This document shows, piece by piece, positions 61,527-64,000 of a stretch of DNA of 64,000 nucleotides. The DNA is from Gordonia sputi NBRC 100414. Lineage in GTDB: Bacteria > Actinomycetota > Actinomycetes > Mycobacteriales > Mycobacteriaceae. Under the pieces are notes generated by a model. It had not been told where the DNA came from, searched no databases, and saw nothing but the letters and a program-made list of their open reading frames with translations. Location: assembly GCF_000248055.1 (NCBI RefSeq), contig NZ_BAFC01000117.1, positions 1 to 64,000 on the forward strand. Reading direction: 5' to 3'. Within the stretch, counting starts at the first letter, position 1, and each line of letters starts with the position of its first letter. A program made the position numbers and the translations under genes.

Positions 61527-62606
61527 ATGAGTAATTCCGTGCGTAGCGGCGGACTCGATCGTCGCGCATTTCTTCGGTACTCGCTCCTTGCGGGCGGTGC
61601 CGCGGGTGCACTGGGCGTGTCCGGGGCGCTCGCGGCCTGCAGTAGTGGCAGTAGCTCGTCCGGCGGGGCGTCGTCGGACAATCCCAAGGTGCAGCTCTCG
61701 TGGCAGAAGAACATCGAGTTCGCCGGGGAATACTGGGCTTTGGAGAAGGGGTACTACAAGGCGGGTGGTCTGGGCACGCCTGAGTTGATCACCGGTGGCG
61801 GCGCGGGTACCGGTGTCGAGACCGGCCTGACGTCGAACAAGGTGTGGATCGGTACCACCGCACCGCAGCTCACCGCGCCGGTGATCCTGCAGGGCGCCAA
61901 ACTGATGACTGTCGCGGCCACCTACCAGAAGAATCCGTTCTGCATCGTGTCGTCGGCCGAGAAGCCGATCAAAACACCACAGGACATGGCGGGCAAGAAG
62001 ATCGGCGTGCAGGCGTCCAACGAGAATGTGTTCAAGGCACTGCTCACCGCCAACGGGATGAAAGAGTCCGACGTCCAGAAGATCTCGGTGCAATACGACC
62101 CGACGCCGCTCACCAAGGGCGAGGTCGACGGCTGGGTCGCCTACGTGACCAACGAGCCGATCACGTTGGCCGAGAGCGGTTTTGCCAACACCAACTTCCT
62201 CTTCGCCGACTTCGGACTCCCACTGGTCGCCGAGACACTCGTGGTGAAGCAGGAGACCATCGACAACGAGCGCGACAAGCTCAAGGCGTTCCTCAAGGCC
62301 GAGGTGCAGGGTTGGAACGACGCCGTCGCCGATCCCGCGGGTTCGGCGAAGCTCGCCGTCGAGAAGTACGGCAAGGACCTGAATCTCAACCTCGATGAGC
62401 AGATCAAGGAAGCGACTGCCCAGAACACGCTCGTCGTGTCGGAGGACACGAAGAAGAACGGTCTGCTGACGATGACCGACGCCCTGATCGCACAGAACAT
62501 CGAGGCGCTGGGCAAGGCGGGCTACACCCTCAAGCCCGCGCAGATCTTCGACATGTCGCTGATCAACGAGGTCTACAAGGAGAACCCGGATCTGATCAAG
62601 GCCTGA
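61527..62606 (+). CDS. Tat-exported lipoprotein substrate-binding protein (NMT1/THI5-like)
   Basis: The 359-residue binding protein has a twin-arginine signal (LDRRAFLRYSLLAGGAAG) followed by a lipobox LAAC, so it is folded before export and lipid-anchored. The mature part starts with LSWQKNIEFAGEYWALEKGYY and GGGAGTGVETGL, typical of the NMT1/THI5 and SsuA/TauA fold. GAAAGGAAG precedes the ATG at 61527. The ligand could be an aromatic, pyrimidine or alkyl-sulfonate compound; the sequence does not settle this. Confidence 0.9.
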   Translation: MSNSVRSGGLDRRAFLRYSLLAGGAAGALGVSGALAACSSGSSSSGGASSDNPKVQLSWQKNIEFAGEYWALEKGYYKAGGLGTPELITGGGAGTGVETGLTSNKVWIGTTAPQLTAPVILQGAKLMTVAATYQKNPFCIVSSAEKPIKTPQDMAGKKIGVQASNENVFKALLTANGMKESDVQKISVQYDPTPLTKGEVDGWVAYVTNEPITLAESGFANTNFLFADFGLPLVAETLVVKQETIDNERDKLKAFLKAEVQGWNDAVADPAGSAKLAVEKYGKDLNLNLDEQIKEATAQNTLVVSEDTKKNGLLTMTDALIAQNIEALGKAGYTLKPAQIFDMSLINEVYKENPDLIKA

Positions 62607-62616
62607 TCTCCCCCTG

Positions 62617-62649
62617 GGGGCGGCGAGCGCGCGATGCGTTCGCCGCCCC
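62617..62649 (+). terminator. terminator of the ABC importer operon
   Basis: A 10-bp stem GGGGCGGCGA/TCGCCGCCCC with a 13-nt loop lies 10 bp after the stop of the binding protein gene. No T-run is seen. Confidence 0.6.
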
Positions 62650-62719
62650 TGACATATGTCACCGGATTCGATGACGAATGGCATGGGTGCTGCCGATCAC
62701 CCGGCGAGATGATCGCTGT

Positions 62720-63832
62720 ATGTCCACTCTCACCGACACATCCTCACGGCGCGTCGCTGTCCCCAGTTGGCTACGGAATCCGGCGCTCGGTCTCTTCTTC
62801 CTCGCCCCGCTCGTCGCCGAGTTCTTTCTCGGTGACTTCCCCCTGACCATGATCTTCGCGATCATCCCGTTGGCGTTGTGGTACGGCGGAAGCGCCGTAC
62901 TCATCCGAGAGGTCGTGCGGCGTCGCGGGTTGTGTTGGCCGTCAATTCTCCTGCTGGGCAGTGCTTTTGCTGTCGTCGAGGAGGGACTGTTGACGATGTC
63001 GCTGTTCAATCCCGACTACGCCGGTGCGCATCTCCTCGACAAGGGGTACATCCCGGCACTGGGTATCGGGACCACCTGGACGGTGTACGTCCTTTGCCTA
63101 CACGTCGGATGGAGTATTGCGACACCCATCGCGTTGGCCGAAGCGGCTGCGGGACAACGGGGGAACATTCCGTGGCTCGGCCGGCGTGGGCTGATCGTGA
63201 CCGGGGTCTGCGTCGTGCTCGGCGCGGTGTTCACCTTCGCTACCAACTATCCGCAGTTCGGTCACTTCCTTGCGTCTCCGGCTCAGCTGCTCGCGTGTTT
63301 CATCATCGCGGCATCGTGTGTCGTCGTCGCGCTCTGCCGTCCGGTGTGGATCAGCCGCGGTAGGACTCGACGTGGATCGGCGCCGTCGCTGTGGTGGGTG
63401 TTCGCGGTGATCTTTCTGTGCGCGGGTGCTTTTCAGCTCGATTCGGCGATCGACACCACATGGATTGCCGATACGACGGTGGTGGTGGCGATCGTCGTGG
63501 CGCTGGGGTCGTTGGGGTGGTGGTCACGCAGCGACGGGTGGTCGCAACGTCACGTGCTGGCTGCGGCGTCGGCCATGCTCCTCACCTACACGTGGCATGC
63601 CTTCTTCTCTACCGGGGTGGTGCCGTCGACTCCCATGGTCCTGCTTGTGAGCCATATCGTGTATGCCGTTGCGGCGGTGGCGATCCTGCTGATCTGTTGG
63701 CGTCGAGTGGGCCGTGGGGCAGGTCAGGATCGCGTAGCGGTGAGCTCCGCCGACAGTGCTCGACGCAGCTTGGCGATCCGCCCGGGCGCGTCCACGGCCA
63801 CTGCTCCGACCACGCGGTCGCCGTCGGAGTAG
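62720..63832 (+). CDS. polytopic membrane protein, function unknown
   Basis: The 370-residue protein has about ten hydrophobic helices and short charged loops. I did not recognise a family. Features are LIREVVRRRGLCWPSILLLGSAFAVVEEGLL (in the third and fourth helix region) and a basic loop RRRGL. The Glu-Glu within a membrane helix near residue 90 resembles the pattern in CPBP proteases, but the full motif set was not found. GAGAT lies before the ATG at 62720. The last 36 codons run antisense to the next gene. Confidence 0.75.
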   Translation: MSTLTDTSSRRVAVPSWLRNPALGLFFLAPLVAEFFLGDFPLTMIFAIIPLALWYGGSAVLIREVVRRRGLCWPSILLLGSAFAVVEEGLLTMSLFNPDYAGAHLLDKGYIPALGIGTTWTVYVLCLHVGWSIATPIALAEAAAGQRGNIPWLGRRGLIVTGVCVVLGAVFTFATNYPQFGHFLASPAQLLACFIIAASCVVVALCRPVWISRGRTRRGSAPSLWWVFAVIFLCAGAFQLDSAIDTTWIADTTVVVAIVVALGSLGWWSRSDGWSQRHVLAAASAMLLTYTWHAFFSTGVVPSTPMVLLVSHIVYAVAAVAILLICWRRVGRGAGQDRVAVSSADSARRSLAIRPGASTATAPTTRSPSE

Positions 63833-64000
63833 AGCACGACGCCGCCGTCGTCCATGGTCTCGGTGACCGTTCCCGACAGGTCGGCCTCGGTGGCGCCGAC
63901 GATCTGGATGCGGTGACCGTGCCACGACGACCAGGCGAACGGCACTCCCGCATATGTCTGCTGCGCGCCAACCGCATTCGCTCCGGCGACGAATCCCTGT
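63724..64000 (-). CDS. FAD-dependent reductase, C-terminal part (cut by window edge)
   Basis: The frame is open to the window edge. Visible residues include AGANAVGAQQTYAGVPFAWSSWHGHRIQIVGATE, given here in two blocks: AGANAVGAQQTYAG and VPFAWSSWHGHRIQIVG. These match the C-terminal reductase domain of ferredoxin/rubredoxin reductase-type flavoproteins, where VPxFWSxxxxxRIQ is typical. The stop is at 63724-63726. It overlaps the end of the membrane protein gene by 109 bp on the opposite strand. The GTG at 63945 is internal. Confidence 0.75.
   Translation of the reverse strand, partial: QGFVAGANAVGAQQTYAGVPFAWSSWHGHRIQIVGATEADLSGTVTETMDDGGVVLYSDGDRVVGAVAVDAPGRIAKLRRALSAELTATRS

Overview
The window comes from a high-GC actinomycete of the order Mycobacteriales. 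The evidence is the gene set (WhiB, PonA2-type penicillin-binding protein, MarP, paired ArsA-like ATPases, 6C RNA, reduced Tad locus) and a gene order that largely follows, from memory, the Mycobacterium tuberculosis stretch Rv3683 to Rv3644c. Dispersed intergenic repeats and three large secreted proteins that faintly resemble the GjpA porin suggest Gordonia or a close relative such as Williamsia. That genus call is an inference.

Layout. 1-5.3 kb: two overlapping AraC-type regulators (the first cut by the window edge), an M20 peptidase, an acyl-CoA dehydrogenase-like protein, a lipocalin and a small membrane protein. 5.6-29 kb: conserved core with tRNA-Pro(CGG), a metallophosphoesterase, PonA2, WhiB4-like, two ArsA-like ATPases, DUF4177, RidA, a TSUP transporter, an SPFH protein, an MBL-fold hydrolase, Crp/GlxR, endonuclease III, a TlpA-like thioredoxin, a Nudix hydrolase, MarP, an EphE-like hydrolase, a holin-like membrane protein, a MerR-HEAT/HEAT pair, acetyl-CoA synthetase, a GyrI-like protein and a Fic-fold protein without catalytic residues. 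29.8 kb: the 6C small RNA. 30.2-35.0 kb: a seven-gene Tad/Flp-type cluster in which most genes overlap by a few bases.

35.0-48.0 kb is the accessory part. It holds two related small secreted proteins facing each other, an unknown protein, three paralogous large secreted proteins with low-complexity C-termini, and between these two very large ATPase-LuxR regulators whose 3' ends overlap. All three large secreted genes carry the same upstream motif (CAARCTGAGT), so a dedicated regulon is plausible. In M. tuberculosis the equivalent interval carries PE/PE_PGRS genes.

48.0-58.8 kb returns to core: an MrfA/SftH-type helicase, a cold-shock protein, an Rv3647c-like protein, topoisomerase I, an adenylate cyclase and DNA polymerase III delta'. 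58.8-62.6 kb is an ABC importer of the nitrate/sulfonate/NMT1 class with a possible GlnR box. The window ends with a polytopic membrane protein and the C-terminal part of an FAD-dependent reductase.

Recurring non-coding themes are an 85-bp inverted-repeat element present twice in the same setting, many short tandem repeats of about 15-28 bp (several spanning stop codons), and a dispersed-repeat block after topA. A cAMP circuit is suggested by Crp, a class III cyclase and Crp-like boxes upstream of acs and whiB4.
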